Assembly: GCA_036123135.1 (NCBI GenBank)
Contig: JAZADZ010000102.1
Span: 9,752 to 73,751, forward strand
Origin: GCA-2716065 sp036123135
GTDB lineage: Bacteria > Bacteroidota > Bacteroidia > Flavobacteriales_D > Parvicellaceae
Direction: 5' to 3'
DNA: 64,000 bases
A program made the position numbers and the translations under genes. The notes beneath the pieces were generated by a model. The model did no database searches. It was not told the DNA's origin and worked only from the letters and a program-made list of their open reading frames with translations. Of the stretch, positions 63,377 through 64,000 are shown one piece after another. Numbering within the stretch: position 1 is the stretch's first letter; every line of letters begins with the position of its first letter.

Positions 63377-64000
63377 ATGAAAAAAATACTTATATCCATT
63401 CTAGCTACAACAGCCATAATCACCTCAGTGCAATCTCAAACATTTATCAGCCAAACCATACAGCATGATGGTTTAACAAGAGAATATAGCCTTTATGTTC
63501 CACCAAGTTATGATGGAACAACAAATTTTCCTTTGCTATTTAATTTACATGGAGGAGGTGGTACAAATACTGCTTGGCAAGCAGCCTCCGACATGAGACC
63601 TATTGCCGACACTGCTGATTTTATTCTAGTTTATCCCCAAGCTCGTCCTGATCCTAGTGACGGAAACTCTTTTAATTGGATTCCTAAAACCCCAGGAACA
63701 TTTGATGATGTGCCCTTTTTTAGTTCAATGATAGATGCAATTGCTAGCAATTATCAGATAGACCAGAACAGAATATATGCTTGTGGATATTCCCTCGGTG
63801 GAGATATGACTTTTGAACTTGGGTGTAAGCTCAATAACAGAATTGCAGCTATAGCTCCAGTAGCCAGAACCATGCAAGCCAATCCAAGTAGTTTTTGCTC
63901 TCCTGTGCATCCCACTGGTGTTCTTACAATTCTTGGAACGGATGACTTGGTTTCTCCATACAATGGAATCGTATTTGCAGGTATAGAATATTATATTTCT
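63377..64000 (+). CDS. secreted esterase, PHB-depolymerase/feruloyl-esterase type (3' cut)
   Basis: The gene runs off the window; at least 208 residues from ATG 63377. Signal peptide 1-20 (ILISILATTAIITSVQSQ). HGGGGTNTAW oxyanion loop, ACGYSLGGDM nucleophile Ser, alpha/beta-hydrolase fold typical of the LpqC/PHB depolymerase family acting on polyester or feruloyl esters. The C-terminus and any T9SS domain lie beyond the window. It may be a ninth cassette, but the junction before it is unclear. Confidence 0.85.
   Translation, partial: MKKILISILATTAIITSVQSQTFISQTIQHDGLTREYSLYVPPSYDGTTNFPLLFNLHGGGGTNTAWQAASDMRPIADTADFILVYPQARPDPSDGNSFNWIPKTPGTFDDVPFFSSMIDAIASNYQIDQNRIYACGYSLGGDMTFELGCKLNNRIAAIAPVARTMQANPSSFCSPVHPTGVLTILGTDDLVSPYNGIVFAGIEYYIS

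Overview
The window is about 64 kb of AT-rich DNA from a member of the Bacteroidota, most likely order Flavobacteriales. The evidence is several secreted proteins with a C-terminal type IX secretion (T9SS) sorting domain, a TonB receptor with a carboxypeptidase-regulatory N-terminus, a CcsB-CcsA fusion, TamB divergent from tsaD, SpoIIE phosphatases with TPR repeats, TAnnTTTG-like promoter boxes, frequent TTG starts and almost no Shine-Dalgarno sequences. Genes are packed tightly, with 1-14 bp overlaps between neighbours and convergent genes 0-2 bp apart or overlapping. One tRNA-Ser(GCU) is present. No rRNA and no CRISPR array was seen.

Layout. 1-8.2 kb: a probable iron/metal uptake locus (DUF4856, imelysin-like lipoprotein, vitamin-K-carboxylase-like HTTM membrane protein, TonB receptor), then a hemerythrin-like protein, a small CPxCG protein and a divergent NRAMP-like transporter. 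8.2-19.5 kb: secreted and envelope proteins, including a T9SS cargo protein, a BtuF-like receptor, a 1696-residue protein with 17 TPR-like units, HMG-CoA lyase and a gingipain-family protease. 19.6-31 kb: release factor 3, NUDIX, a DUF2490/CotH/CotH cluster, a peroxiredoxin-thioredoxin-DUF6952 operon, a GH10 xylanase and a TPR-SpoIIE phosphatase. 31-53.8 kb: core housekeeping (thiolase, ilvE, recQ, tamB, tsaD, copper ATPase, CcsBA, YggS, a DUF2520/KdsC/UbiA/Maf operon, a SiaC homologue, aroQ).

53.9-63.4 kb is the exceptional part. A 277-residue Xer-type tyrosine recombinase, without the insertion typical of integron integrases, is followed by eight single-gene cassettes in the same direction. 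They are separated by short imperfect palindromes of the form xxxxAAC - stem-loop - (A/C)CGTTxxxx. For the first five cassettes the bases at the cassette start (GTTxxxx) are complementary to the bases at the end of the same cassette (xxxxAAC), the signature of integron attC sites. The match is near perfect next to the recombinase and decays with distance. All eight cassette proteins look exported or membrane-bound. I read this as a non-canonical, Xer-driven integron of Bacteroidota carrying envelope-protein cassettes, and it is the best candidate here for an undescribed system.

Two further candidates are small RNAs on the + strand (about 16180-16280 and 48581-48670), each ending in a strong intrinsic terminator, the first with no upstream + strand gene. 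The last gene, a secreted esterase, runs off the window, and the first gene is cut by the left edge.
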